From positions 248,001 through 312,000 of the forward strand of contig CAVSPU010000004.1 of NCBI GenBank assembly GCA_963729815.1: a DNA stretch of 64,000 bases, written 5' to 3'. This DNA comes from DAHUXN01 sp963729815. Lineage in GTDB: Bacteria; Acidobacteriota; Terriglobia; Acidiferrales; UBA7541. Position numbers and translations under genes: made by a program. Position 1 is the first letter of the stretch, and each line of letters begins with the position of its first letter. Of the stretch, positions 18,050 to 29,200 are shown piece by piece. A model generated the notes under the pieces. That model worked only from the letters and a program-made list of their open reading frames with translations. It was not told the origin of the DNA and did no database searches.

Positions 18050-19195
18050 ATGCTAGGCGGGAAAATACTAGTGCCTGACAATGTCTTTTCACACGATTCG
18101 CTCCGAGCCATTCTGGAAGCTTACCCACGTTGCCGGTTGGCGCACCTTCCCACTCCACTCCAACGTCTTGAAAGGCTTTCGGCCCGGTATGACGTCAACC
18201 TGTTGATCAAGCGCGACGATGAAACCGGCCTCGCATTCGGAGGAAACAAAGCGCGCAAACTTGACTTTTTGATGGCCGATGTCCTCGAACAAGGCGCTCG
18301 CTCCGTTATTTCCTGGGCTGGTGTCCAATCCAATTGGTGCCGGCAGCTTGCCGCCGCCTGTTGCCATCTAGGCATCCGACCGGTGCTCCTACTCTTCAAG
18401 CGCAATGGGCTTCCAAGCGAGCTCGACGGCAATCTTCTTCTCGATTTGATCTGCGATGCCGATGTTCACGTTGTGGATCTCGATTGCTCGCGAAAGATGA
18501 TGGAAATAAGTGGGGTCAGCGATCTTGTCCTCGAACTCGCTGATCGCGAAATGCGGGCCGGCCGCAAGCCCTACATCGCTCCTATCGGAGCCTCTCTGAC
18601 CGAGGGCAACATGCTCCGGCCCCTCGGCGCAATCGCATATGTGAACGCGTTCCAGGAGCTCCTCGAGCAGGCCGAGGCCGAGAAGATTCACATCGATGCA
18701 GTGGTGTTTGCTACAGGTTCAGGGAGCACGCACGCGGGACTTGTGGCCGGAGCTCAGCTTCTCTCCCCTGGGACTAGAATTGTCGGCATCAGTGTCTCCG
18801 AGTCGCGTAAAGATATGGCACGCATCACCCGGCCGATTGTTGAGCAAACCTTTTTCGAGTTTGGTCGGGGCGAGAAATCAGCGAGGCCTTTCGACCCGAA
18901 CAACCTAATCATCTTTGACGAATATTTGGGAGAAGGCTACGGTATCCCAAACGTGGCGACTATCGAGGCGATTCGCCTCGTCGGAAAGACGGAGGGAATT
19001 CTTTTGGATCCGGTTTATACAGGGAGGGCATTTGTCGGACTTCTGGATCTAATCGAACGCGGCTATTTTCATCCTGGCGAAAACATCGTTTTTCTTCACA
19101 CGGGAGGGACTCCTACGATTTTTCCCTATCGCGAGGCTTTCCGGAAGCATCTCTCTCTCAAAGAGTCGTCCACGCGGCTCGGTCCTGCCGCCTAA
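18050..19195 (+). CDS. PLP-dependent D-cysteine desulfhydrase / ACC deaminase family enzyme
   Basis: 381 aa. Fold-type II PLP enzyme: LPTPLQRLERLS, LLIKRDDETGLAFGGNKARKLDFL (Lys of GGNKARK binds PLP), WAGVQSNWCRQLAAACCHLG, FATGSGSTHAGLVAG (phosphate-binding Gly loop), and a C-terminal FLHTGGTP. This matches the D-cysteine desulfhydrase/1-aminocyclopropane-1-carboxylate deaminase group, which eliminates a group from small amino acids to give an oxoacid and ammonia. Many relatives have QSNHxRQ where this has QSNWCRQ. No signal peptide is seen, so it is cytoplasmic. The short gap after the LanC-like gene suggests one transcript. Confidence 0.85.
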   Translation: MLGGKILVPDNVFSHDSLRAILEAYPRCRLAHLPTPLQRLERLSARYDVNLLIKRDDETGLAFGGNKARKLDFLMADVLEQGARSVISWAGVQSNWCRQLAAACCHLGIRPVLLLFKRNGLPSELDGNLLLDLICDADVHVVDLDCSRKMMEISGVSDLVLELADREMRAGRKPYIAPIGASLTEGNMLRPLGAIAYVNAFQELLEQAEAEKIHIDAVVFATGSGSTHAGLVAGAQLLSPGTRIVGISVSESRKDMARITRPIVEQTFFEFGRGEKSARPFDPNNLIIFDEYLGEGYGIPNVATIEAIRLVGKTEGILLDPVYTGRAFVGLLDLIERGYFHPGENIVFLHTGGTPTIFPYREAFRKHLSLKESSTRLGPAA

Positions 19196-19597
19196 GAGTC
19201 CCCGGTTCATGAGAGCGCCTGTGTAGGAAGATTCGGGGGCTATTTTGCTGCGTGCTATAGCGCCACGCAATGAACGCTAGCGCCCTTTAATTTCGCGTCA
19301 AGAGCGGCGAGGTGCGTGCCGATTTGCCCATCGAACGTTTTTATCTTCCGCCACTTGCGCCGTTAATATTGATTTCATTCGACGGTATATTTCCTTAATA
19401 GTAATAGTCGATCAGGGCGCCGTAAGGGGGGTCTGGCCGACGTTCGTCGGCGTGTCCGCTTCCTCGGTCATACACATGGATGGGCCTGATTGCGTCACGT
19501 ATCGATAGGCTGGACGCAACATGAGAAGGTGGACGCTTGACAATGCCACGCAATTGTTGAACTGCCCCACGCCACGGCCGATTGCCGTCCGACGAGG
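19196..19597. other. Convergent intergenic region
   Basis: About 400 bases between two genes that end towards each other. I see no gene or clear hairpin terminator. Confidence 0.4.
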
Positions 19598-22500
19598 TCA
19601 GTTTTCTGGAGCTGCAACGCTGACATGCGGGACGCTGGCGCTCTTGAGTTTGGCATTGAAGTTTGCCAGGTCTTTGAACACAAGCTCGTCGAATTTGCTC
19701 TTTTCATCAGCAAGCTGCTTTGTGTACAGCGCATAGAGTTCATCTTCAGCCGCTGTCGGTGCAGAATCGTCGCCCACCTGATTCGGCCCGAAGTCGTCGC
19801 TCGAGGACACGACGACGGCGAGACTCATGATCTTGGAATAGAGGCCGGGCGGATAGTAGAAGGAATCACTGCCGGTGATGTGTGGATCAAAGAAGGCTTC
19901 TTCGAGCTCCAGGAGCTTGGTATTGAGAGCCTCCGCATCGCTTCCGAGCGGCTTCCAGCGAGTGTCGACCTTCAGAATGGGCTCAAGGCTGATAATCTGA
20001 CTCCTCGCCGTCTCGGCTTGGTCGATGATCGAAGTCATCGTATTCACTGCGTCGCGCAGGCCCAACTCCATCTTGGTCTGCGCGAGAATTTCCTGCTGGG
20101 TTCCGAGCGAATTCGGGTCCTTCAACACAGTCAGCGGTTCGCTGAATTCAGCGGTTCCCACCTTCAATTTCACGACGTAATCGCCCGGCGGGACCATGGG
20201 CGCCAGTTTTTCTTCTGATGGAAAAGGCCGAGTGCCATCGGGTCCCAACGTGGCTAGTGCCGCTCCCAGCGGCTTGGTTCGCAGCAGGGGGCTCCTCGAC
20301 TCTTCATATTTAAGATCCCACCAGACCCGGTTGACCCCCTGCTCTTTTTGGCCTTTCAGTGTGCGGATGACATGCCCGCTGGCATCAAGGATTTGGATCT
20401 TAACGTCGCTCTTTGGAACCGAGCCGAGGTAGTAGTTGATGTCCGCACCGGACGGAGGGTTTTGTCCTGCCAGAGTGGGCGGATCGTTTGCTTCACCCAT
20501 ATATATTGGGAGAGTAGGTTTGGTGAGGAAACGATAGGCCGGCCGAATGGTGAACAGGTGGGCGCTGGAGGAGCGGACCGCGTCAGTAAGCTGTTGCAGC
20601 GGTCCGACGTCGTCCAGAATCCAGATGCCCCGGCCATAGGTGGCCACCACAAGATCGTCGAAATGTCGCTGGACAGTTATCCAGGACACGCGCGTATGCG
20701 GCAAATTCTGCTGCAAGGGTGCCCAATGAGCGCCATCATCGAAAGAGGCGAAAATCCCGTTTTCGACTCCCAGGTAGAGCAGTCCCCGGCGTACCGGATC
20801 CTCGCGAATACAGGCGGCATAGCTGAAGTCACTGCGAGGCAAGTTCGAGGTAATCGATTTCCATGCGGCGCCGTAGTCGGTGGTCATGAAAACGTACGGA
20901 TTCCGATCATTCATCTGGTGACGATCCACCGTGACGAACGCCGTACCGGCGCTGAAATACGACGGCTCGATGCTGGTGACGGTTCCTTCGGGCGGCAAGC
21001 CGGGAATATTCTTAGTGACGTTGGTCCAAGTGTGTCCGCCGTCGCGCGTCAATTGTACTAACCCGTCGTTGGTGCCAGCCCAGATCAGGCCGTCCTGGAG
21101 CGGAGATTCGGCGATGGCGAACAGCACATCGTAGACCTCAACGCCGCTGTTGTCCGGCGACAATCCACCCGAGGATAGCTGCTTACTCTTGTCGTTCAGG
21201 GTCAGATCGGGACTGATCACCTTCCAGGTCTGCCCCTCGTCATCGGATTCCATTACATACTGGCTGCCCACATACAAACGATGAGGATGGTGCGGCGAAA
21301 GCGCCAGCGGATAGGTCCACTGGAAGCGGTATTTCTGATTCGCAGGCGAACTGCCCATGGAAGATGGCCAGGGATTAACATCCCGCGCGTATTCGGTGCG
21401 CAGATCGAGATGTTGCAGGAATCCGCCCATGCCGGATGACCAAAGCATATTGGGATCGGCGGGATCGGCAAACGTCCAGCCGCTCTCGGCCCCGCCCGCC
21501 CAGGTGCAATCCGCCGGCAGGATTTGTGTCCCGTCGAGGCTGTTGCTTGGACAACGATGCGCCGGACCATCCTGCCGATTTCCGTAGACGAAGTAAGGAA
21601 TCCTGTCGTCGGCCGATACGTGATATATCTGGGCGATTGGCAGGCCCGCCCTCATCCAAGAGTGACCGCGATCGGTGGAAATGTTCACGTAGCGATCATT
21701 CGCAATGATTACGCGATTGGGATTCAGGGGATCAATCCAGACCACGTGGTTGTCGGGGTAGACGGCGGGGACTGACTTGGCTGTGCGGCCGCCATCGTAG
21801 GAGACGTGGGGATTGGTCATGGAAGCGAACCACACTTCGTCGGGGTTGTCGGGCATAACCGCAAGACTGGAAAAATAATGAGGCCGAATGTTCAGCGCAA
21901 CATCGTGACTGACTAAGGTCCAGTTCTCACCTTCATCGTCGGACCTCCACAGGACGCCGTTGTCACCGGCAGTTTCGATAAGCGCGTAGATGCGGCTGGG
22001 CTCGCTCGGCGCGATAGCAAGACCAATTCGCCCGATTGGGGGCTCGGGAAGGCCGTGACCCGTGAGATGAGCCCACGTAGTTCCGCCATCTCGAGAAACG
22101 TAAATCTCGCTGCCCGGTCCGCCGCTGTCAAGATCCCAGGGCCGAATTAAGACTTGCCACATCCCTGCGAAGAGAATGTTCGGATTCTTCGGATCCATGG
22201 CCATGTCAGCCGCGCCTGTGTTTTCGTCGACGAACAGCACGCGCTGCCAGGTTTTGCCGCCGTCCTCGGTGCGGTAGACGCCCCGCTCCTGCTGAGGCCC
22301 ATAGCAAGTTCCCAAGGCTGCGGCGAAAACGATATCGGCATTGCGCGGATCGATCACGATTTTGGCGATGCGACCCGTCCGTTCCAGGCCCATGTGGTTC
22401 CAAGTTTTTCCGCCATCGATCGATTTGTAGATGCCGTTCCCAAGGGAGATGTTCCCCCGAATGAAGGCTTCACCAGTTCCGGCCCAAACGATATTCGGAT

Positions 22501-22804
22501 CGGACGGAGCGACGGCCAGTGCGCCGATCGACTGCACGTCCTGACTGTCAAAAATGGGATTCCAATGAACGCCGCCGTCGGTTGTTTTCCAAATTCCTCC
22601 GGTGGCGGCGCCGGCAAAGATGACATTAAGATTGCCGGGGACCCCGGAGACAGCCACCACCCGATTTCCCTTTGGCCCGATGTAGCGGTAGTGGAGTGCT
22701 TCAAATGGACTGGGTTGCTGTGCTCGGATCGTTTTGGGGCACACGAATGCCAAAGCAGCTAGGGATAATGTAAGTCGCGTCGCAAATGCGGGGCTCATTT
22801 TCAC
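19598..22804 (-). CDS. Secreted sortilin/VPS10-like BNR-repeat protein
   Basis: About 1,068 aa from a GTG at 22804, six bases after a perfect AGGAGG (22811-22816); an ATG two codons later (22798) is the alternative. After a signal peptide (LTLSLAALAFVCPKTIRAQ) come roughly eleven Asp-box/BNR turns (TTDGGVHW, SIDGGKTW, TEDGGKTW, SRDGGTTW, SDDEGENW, STDRGHSW, SDDEGQTW, TRDGGHTW and others), forming one or two beta-propellers, then an Ig-like segment and an alpha-helical tail. Such proteins are often annotated glycosyl hydrolase or sortilin; no catalytic residues can be assigned. It is paralogous to the gene at 26233-29397, and the two flank a TonB receptor. Confidence 0.85.
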   Translation of the reverse strand: MKMSPAFATRLTLSLAALAFVCPKTIRAQQPSPFEALHYRYIGPKGNRVVAVSGVPGNLNVIFAGAATGGIWKTTDGGVHWNPIFDSQDVQSIGALAVAPSDPNIVWAGTGEAFIRGNISLGNGIYKSIDGGKTWNHMGLERTGRIAKIVIDPRNADIVFAAALGTCYGPQQERGVYRTEDGGKTWQRVLFVDENTGAADMAMDPKNPNILFAGMWQVLIRPWDLDSGGPGSEIYVSRDGGTTWAHLTGHGLPEPPIGRIGLAIAPSEPSRIYALIETAGDNGVLWRSDDEGENWTLVSHDVALNIRPHYFSSLAVMPDNPDEVWFASMTNPHVSYDGGRTAKSVPAVYPDNHVVWIDPLNPNRVIIANDRYVNISTDRGHSWMRAGLPIAQIYHVSADDRIPYFVYGNRQDGPAHRCPSNSLDGTQILPADCTWAGGAESGWTFADPADPNMLWSSGMGGFLQHLDLRTEYARDVNPWPSSMGSSPANQKYRFQWTYPLALSPHHPHRLYVGSQYVMESDDEGQTWKVISPDLTLNDKSKQLSSGGLSPDNSGVEVYDVLFAIAESPLQDGLIWAGTNDGLVQLTRDGGHTWTNVTKNIPGLPPEGTVTSIEPSYFSAGTAFVTVDRHQMNDRNPYVFMTTDYGAAWKSITSNLPRSDFSYAACIREDPVRRGLLYLGVENGIFASFDDGAHWAPLQQNLPHTRVSWITVQRHFDDLVVATYGRGIWILDDVGPLQQLTDAVRSSSAHLFTIRPAYRFLTKPTLPIYMGEANDPPTLAGQNPPSGADINYYLGSVPKSDVKIQILDASGHVIRTLKGQKEQGVNRVWWDLKYEESRSPLLRTKPLGAALATLGPDGTRPFPSEEKLAPMVPPGDYVVKLKVGTAEFSEPLTVLKDPNSLGTQQEILAQTKMELGLRDAVNTMTSIIDQAETARSQIISLEPILKVDTRWKPLGSDAEALNTKLLELEEAFFDPHITGSDSFYYPPGLYSKIMSLAVVVSSSDDFGPNQVGDDSAPTAAEDELYALYTKQLADEKSKFDELVFKDLANFNAKLKSASVPHVSVAAPEN

Positions 22805-23060
22805 GGCCAGCCTCCTAGTTGAGACACGAACCATTCCTTAAGTACGTGACTGCGGCACGCTGATCTGGCTCCGAGGTTCCCCGCGATCTCGGGTAGCTTG
22901 AGCGTCCGATCCAAAAAACGAATGCGCGCGGCAGGCTCACTTCAACCGTTCTTCACTTCAAGGAACTCCACTTCTCTACTCGCAGACGCCGCTGTCGGCA
23001 GTAGCTGTAGTGTCGAAGAAGGTCTGGACGCCGCCCGTTTAATCTGCTCCTTATGTCTGT
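22805..23060. other. Gap between sortilin-like and receptor genes
   Basis: About 255 bases. It contains the AGGAGG site of the downstream gene. No gene and no clear terminator is visible. Confidence 0.4.
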
Positions 23061-26000
23061 CTAGAAGTGGATTTTCAGGGCCAGCTGTACCTCACGTGAA
23101 GTGCCGAAGCCGATGGTCTTGCCCACCGTGCTTAGTAATTGGCCAAATGTGGCATCGTCGACGTAGTTGTCGGGCAAGTCAAAGTTTGTGTGGTTGAAGA
23201 GGTTGAAAACTTCCACCCGGAATTCCACTTCTTTCCCTTCCCCGAACGGAGTGTGCTTGATGGCCGAAAAATCCGTCTGCGCAAATTTGGGACCGCGCAC
23301 AACGCTGTTCGGGCATGTGCCGAAGGTGTTCGTGGGCGGGTCGGAAAACGCCGCAGGATTCCAAAAATCCCCAGGTGTGCCATTGCCGTATAACGGCGCG
23401 CCGCTGTTGCAGTCGGCCCTTTGACTGACGTAATTGCCGTCAGCTCCATTGTCGTACGTGTAGACAGTATCCGCCAAGCCAGTACGGAAAAATCCGAGAG
23501 CGGCGATTTCCCATCCGCTTACAATTTTGTTGACTGGTCCTGAGCTGCCGCCCAGGAAGGAGTGGCCCTGACCCATCGGCACATTCCAAAGAACGTTGTA
23601 AGAAATTTGATTGCGCGCGTCGTTCGAGTTGTCCCCGCGTTCCGAGGAGAAATCGGCGTTGTTTTCGGGAAATGATCCGAACTGGTCCGCCATCGGCTCG
23701 TTGGAGATGCCGTGGCTCCAAGTGTAGGCCACGTCGTACAGAAACCCCTGCGTCATCTGCCGTTTGAACGAAACCTGGAGAGCATTGTAATTCGATTGGC
23801 CGTTCCACCCCACGACTTCATTCACGCCGTCGGCGGGAATGGGTGCGACGCCGGTCACAGGGTCGGGCCAGTTGTTGAGCAGGTCTCGCTCCAAATTGAT
23901 TGCGTGATTGCCAACGTAATTGACCAGGATGCCTGTATTGTGATTCAACTGTCGGCCGACGCCGAAATTCCATTGTTCGGCGTAGGTATTTGGAGCATCC
24001 GGCCAAAATCCATATAGCGCCGGTGGTGGCACAGAAATCTGAGAGAGATAGGGCGTGTATGGATAAGACAGCGGCTGACTCGACGTGCCAAATAAATCGA
24101 AGTTGCCCGGAAGTGTATTAGCCGCTGGGCTGCCGAATCCCGCGTCGGCAATAGGATAGGCGGTATAGAAAATCCCGTATCCCGTGCGGAAGACCCAGTT
24201 CGAGTTATTCGGCGCCCAGGCAACGGAGACCCTGGGCCCAAAATTCCCCTTGTTGGCATTGAAGTAGGGCGTGCCTGGCGGGTTCAACACACCGGTCACC
24301 GGATTGAACGCTTGGGTCTGGTGGAATTCATCATCTGGCACAGTGTCATAGTCCCAACGCAAGCCCGCATTAACCATCAGACCAGGGCGGACCTGCCAAG
24401 CGTCTTGAAAGAACAGTCCAGTTTCCCGCTGAAAAGTAACGGTTCCTGGATTTCCAGCAGTCTGCGCAACTTCGTGGAGGTTATTGTTGATGAAGTCTTG
24501 CTCGGAATTGTACGTTAAGACGTCTGTTGTATCCGCCTGGTATGGCATGCCAACCAACCACACCGTCCCTCCCATTTGGAGAGTGTGATTACCCTTGACC
24601 CAGGTAAGCGTGTCGCCCAGTTGCCAACTGGTTGGCGTCCGGGAGTAGTGGCCAAAGTTGCCGGGGGTGATTCCCAAGCCCCGTATCTGCAATTGCGGCA
24701 AAGTTCCCAGGCTCTCGTCAATAGTGCTGGCGTAACGTTGCAAGCCAGCCAGGAAATTGTTGGTCATATTCGACGAAAAGATATGAGTCTCGCTCAGGGC
24801 CATGTTCGTGGTGGTCGTCGGAATGTTTTGGCCATCGAACAGGCCGAACGATCCCGGAAAGATCTGGAAAACCGGGCCGGTGACAGAGGAACTGTTGATG
24901 TTCAGGCGGAAAAATGCAGCGTCTTTTTCCGAAAGCGTGTCGTCGATGCGCACACTTCCCGTATCCTCTCGAATCGCCGAAGTTGCCTGGCCGGTGTACA
25001 GGGCCGCGTTGGGATCGCTGGGCAGCACAGCGGTGCTCGTCGGCATTTCGTTGATGAACGGCATCAGGACCGGCGAGGTCTGTTGAACGGCCGTGCGCAT
25101 GGCATTGCTGGGGACGGTGCCGTTGGCGATGACCCCGATTCCCTGCCGCGACCCTTCATAATTCACATAGTAGAACAGGTGATTCTTCTTGATGGGGCCG
25201 CCCACATTCGCGCCGAAATCCTCATAATGAAGAGGCTGATTGGTGGTCGCGAAGTAATTCCGCGCGTCCAAGGCGGTATTGCGGAAAAAGTCCCAGACTT
25301 CGCCATGGAAGTTGTTCGAGCCAGACTTTGAGACGATGTTGATATAGGCGCCGCTCGAGCGTCCGTATTGTGCTCCATAGTTTCCTGTCTGAATCGAAAA
25401 CTCACCAATCGAGTCCAAGCTGCCGGTTAGGAGGCGAGCGCCGCGCTCCGAACCGTTTGACATATAGGGATCATCGATACGCGTGGCGTCGATACCGTCG
25501 ATTGAAAACGTGTTGCTTACATCGGATAAGCCGTTAAAAGACAGATCGGCAATGTAGCCTTCGCGGACCGTCGCGCCGGGCGTGAGCATGCTGAACCGCC
25601 CATAGTCGCGGCCATTGATGGGCAGCTGCGACACTTGCGCATTTCCCATGGTCGAGCCGGTGGTCGCATTCGTTGTTTGAAAAGCCGGTGCTGCCGCAGT
25701 CACTTCAACTTGCTGCGAAAGCGCGCCAACCTTGAGACCGATATTGACCGCGACTGTCGCGCCCACACTGAGCGTTACGTTGTCGATCACTTGCTTCTGA
25801 AAGCCTGAATGTTCCGCGGTGACTCGATACGTCCCCACCGGCAACTGGGCGATGTAATAGTGCCCCGATGTGTCCGTTGTTGCGCTCCAACTCTGGCCGG
25901 TCGCGACGTTGAGCGCGACGATCGTGACTTCCGGTACCGCGGATCCCGATTGGTCTGTCACTTGACCGGTGACGTTTCCCTGGACTTGGCCTTGCGCATA

Positions 26001-26099
26001 AACTGAACGCTGGAATGTCAGCAGCACGACCATTCCTAATGTGAAACAAACCAATAGCAATATCCTCGAGATATCCCGCAGAGTCTTCCTAATCGCCAT
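23061..26099 (-). CDS. Oar-like TonB-dependent receptor with carboxypeptidase-regulatory domain
   Basis: About 1,012 aa from the ATG at 26099, which follows GGAGGAAGGA. After a signal segment (ILLLVCFTLGMVVLLTFQRSVYAQ) comes a CarboxypepD_reg-like Ig domain (VTGQVTDQSGSAVPEVTIVAL ... GTYRVTAEHSGFQK). The plug follows (LPINGRDYGRF, NTFSIDGIDAT, YGRSSGAYINIVSKSG), then a 22-strand barrel ending in EVQLALKIHF with terminal Phe. This is the acidobacterial Oar-type receptor, which imports or binds bulky ligands across the outer membrane using TonB energy. Its position between two sortilin-like proteins suggests those act on, or present, its ligand (inference). Confidence 0.92.
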   Translation of the reverse strand: MAIRKTLRDISRILLLVCFTLGMVVLLTFQRSVYAQGQVQGNVTGQVTDQSGSAVPEVTIVALNVATGQSWSATTDTSGHYYIAQLPVGTYRVTAEHSGFQKQVIDNVTLSVGATVAVNIGLKVGALSQQVEVTAAAPAFQTTNATTGSTMGNAQVSQLPINGRDYGRFSMLTPGATVREGYIADLSFNGLSDVSNTFSIDGIDATRIDDPYMSNGSERGARLLTGSLDSIGEFSIQTGNYGAQYGRSSGAYINIVSKSGSNNFHGEVWDFFRNTALDARNYFATTNQPLHYEDFGANVGGPIKKNHLFYYVNYEGSRQGIGVIANGTVPSNAMRTAVQQTSPVLMPFINEMPTSTAVLPSDPNAALYTGQATSAIREDTGSVRIDDTLSEKDAAFFRLNINSSSVTGPVFQIFPGSFGLFDGQNIPTTTTNMALSETHIFSSNMTNNFLAGLQRYASTIDESLGTLPQLQIRGLGITPGNFGHYSRTPTSWQLGDTLTWVKGNHTLQMGGTVWLVGMPYQADTTDVLTYNSEQDFINNNLHEVAQTAGNPGTVTFQRETGLFFQDAWQVRPGLMVNAGLRWDYDTVPDDEFHQTQAFNPVTGVLNPPGTPYFNANKGNFGPRVSVAWAPNNSNWVFRTGYGIFYTAYPIADAGFGSPAANTLPGNFDLFGTSSQPLSYPYTPYLSQISVPPPALYGFWPDAPNTYAEQWNFGVGRQLNHNTGILVNYVGNHAINLERDLLNNWPDPVTGVAPIPADGVNEVVGWNGQSNYNALQVSFKRQMTQGFLYDVAYTWSHGISNEPMADQFGSFPENNADFSSERGDNSNDARNQISYNVLWNVPMGQGHSFLGGSSGPVNKIVSGWEIAALGFFRTGLADTVYTYDNGADGNYVSQRADCNSGAPLYGNGTPGDFWNPAAFSDPPTNTFGTCPNSVVRGPKFAQTDFSAIKHTPFGEGKEVEFRVEVFNLFNHTNFDLPDNYVDDATFGQLLSTVGKTIGFGTSREVQLALKIHF

Positions 26100-26232
26100 T
26101 CCTTCCTCCCCGTGAACTTGTGTCGGGACACCAGACTGAGATAAAAATTTATTCTCGTGGTGCCAGTAAGAGCTTCTGATTGAGCATTCGTGAATTCTCA
26201 TAATGGAAATCCTCCTCCCGTTCCGCGCAGCA

Positions 26233-29200
26233 TCACTTTGTCGATGGCGCGAGAATATAAGGAATTCTTGCCTTCGTCATTGCCGCATTCAGTTTAGGTA
26301 GGTCTGTCTCAACGATCTTGTTGAGTTGTGAAACCTTGTCCTGCACCTCTGCGGAAAGCTGAACGAATGAGCTGCGCTGTTGCGATGTTGGAGCTTGGCT
26401 GACGTTTTCAAGACTAAACACCAAGCGGCCCGTCTGGTCTCTCAACGGAGGGGGCGTATACGTCAGCGGTGTAAACATGTCCTCCGACGAACCAATGATC
26501 TCCTTGTGAAGCTGATCGACACGCTTGGCGAAATCCTGCATCAGATCCTTCACATCTTTTGGTACATCCGGGTATGACTTCTGGATTTGATCCACGGACT
26601 TTTTGAGGGCCGCAATAGTCTTTCCTGCGTCGACCGCGCTCTTGTAGACATCGTAGGCTTGCATCATCAATTCATCGCGCGCCTGCCGGTCTTGCGCGCT
26701 CATTTCAATGGTTGGATCGTCTTGGACCTCCACCGTTTTCGAGGCCTTTTCGTCGCCAACCGAGACCTGAATCGTGTATGTCCCTGGCGCAACGAAAGGT
26801 CCTTCGACTGCGTTGTAGAAAAATCCCTCATATTCCGCGCCCAGTTGATCCACCGTGGGTTTGACTGGCGTCGGGTATCGCAAATCCCAAGTCACGCGGT
26901 TCACGCCAGCATTGCCGGAGCCCTGGAATTCCTGAACAACCTTGCCGCTCTTGTCCGTGATGCGGAGTTGAACTTGCTGCCCCTTTGCGGGTTTGTTTGC
27001 CAAGTAATAATCGATCGTGGCGCCGTCCGGCGGATTCGGTGCGATGAACAACTGGTCGCCAGTGTATCCATTGCCGTGGTCGAACAGTCTCCATTCCCTT
27101 GCCGGCTGTACGTCGAACACATGAAGACCAGAAGAAAGCACGGAAGGGGCGAGTTCCTCAAGGGACCGAATATCGTCGAGGACCCAGAACGCGCGCCCAT
27201 GAGTGGCAAGAATCAAATCGTGTGAACGCGGCTCGACAGTAATGTCATCAACGATGACAGATGGGAAATTCAATTTCAGGGCAGACCAACTGCCGCCGCG
27301 GTCAAACGTAACGAAAAGACCGAACTCGGTGCCGGCAAAAAGGAGATCGCGATCGTAGGGATCCTCGCTGAGGACTTGGACTGTTCCTCGATTGTCCGGC
27401 AGCCCGGCGGTGATCTTTTGCCAGGTTTTTCCATAGTCGTCCGTGCGAAACACATAAATTCCATAATCGCCGTTGCGGTGGCCATCGAAAGTGACGTAAG
27501 CGGACCCCTCCGCAAACTGCGAAGCTGTGACAGAACTGACGTAAACGCCCTGTGGTAACCCCGCCGCTCCGATCACGTTGCTCCACGTTTGCCCGCCGTC
27601 CCGGGTGACCTGTAGATTTCCGTCTTCGGTGCCGACCCAGATCACGCGTTCACCCAAGGGTGAAACGCCCACTGCGGTGATGCATGGATACGTTCCGGCG
27701 CCATAATCGCGCTCCAGCATCTTGGTATTCGGAGCCTCGCCAAGAATGGGAAGCTTTGTGGGATCGGCATTCGTCGTTAAATCAGGGCTGATCCGGGCCC
27801 AAGAGTTTCCCTCATCTGTCGATTTGAAAAGATAATTTGCCGCGATATAAAGATTGCCGCGCGGCGTCGCGATCAATGGAGAGTTCCATTGCCACCGGAA
27901 AGGAGGCCCACTGAGCTTATCGGGCAACGGACGGATCAGCGCCCACTCGTTGGTTCGCCGATTCAGTCGAATTAGCTTCCCATTCTGCCCGTCGACAAAA
28001 ACGATATTCGAATCTTTCAGATCGGGAACCACATGGAACCCATCGCCATCCATCACGCGATACCAATCAGCGTTCACAATCCCCTTAGGGTTTCGCGTGC
28101 GAACCGGGCCGCACCATGAGCCGTTGTCCTGAAATCCGCCGCAAATGTGATAGGGATTCTCTGTGTCGGTCGCGACCGAATAGACCTGCCCAACCGGAAT
28201 CGTGTTTATGTAGTCCCATTTATCGCCTCCGTCGCGACTGATATAAACGCCACCATCCGATCCGGAGAGCATGTAATTGGAGTCATCGGGATCGATCCAA
28301 ACGGCATGGAAGTCGGCATGGATCGTTTGCAGGCCCTGCTTGTCCGGATCCGGCAGAAACGTCTTGCCGCCATCATCGGAATGGGCAAGTCCCCCACCGG
28401 GTAACCAGATTCGAAGGTAATTGTTCGGGTCGACCAGGATTTGCGGGAAATACGAAGGCCTGGGATCGGCGCTGCCGCACTTTTCCCAGGTTTCTCCGCC
28501 GTCCATGCTGCGGAAGACGCCGCTGTTGTCGGCGCTTTCGACCCTGGCATATACAATTCGAGGATCGCGGGGATAGATCGAAACTCCGATGCGGCCAGTA
28601 TCAACGCTCCCGTCCTCGTAGGGCAGACCCTTATATAATTTCTTCCAAGTCGCTCCACCGTCGGTGGTCTTGTAGAGCGCGCTGCTTGGGCCGCCTCCGT
28701 TCATCCCGAAGACTGTCCGGCGGCGCTCGTAAGTTGCAGCAAAGAGTGTTTGGGAGCTCTGCGGATCCATCTCTACATCGGCGATCCCTGTGTTCTCGTC
28801 CGCGTAGAGCACGCGCTGCCAGGTCTTGCCTCCATCTTCGGTCTTGTACAAACCGCGCTCGCCCCCGGGTCCCCACAGGTTGCCCAGTGCAGCAACGTAA
28901 ACAATCTGCGGGTTGGCAGGATCGATGACGATGCGGCTGATCTGAAAACTGTCGTGCAGCCCCATGTTCGTCCACGTCGCGCCGGCGTCCGTGGATCTGT
29001 ATACGCCGTCGCCCCACGAAGACGTTTGTCGATTGTTGGCCTCCCCTGTGCCAACCCAGACGATGGACGGGTCGGAGGGCGCAATCTCAATTGCGCCGAT
29101 GCTGGAAACTGGTTCCTGGTCGAAGATCGGTGCCCACGTCGTACCGCGGTTCGTCGATTTCCAAACCCCGCCGGTAGCCGAAGCCACATAAATTGTATCG

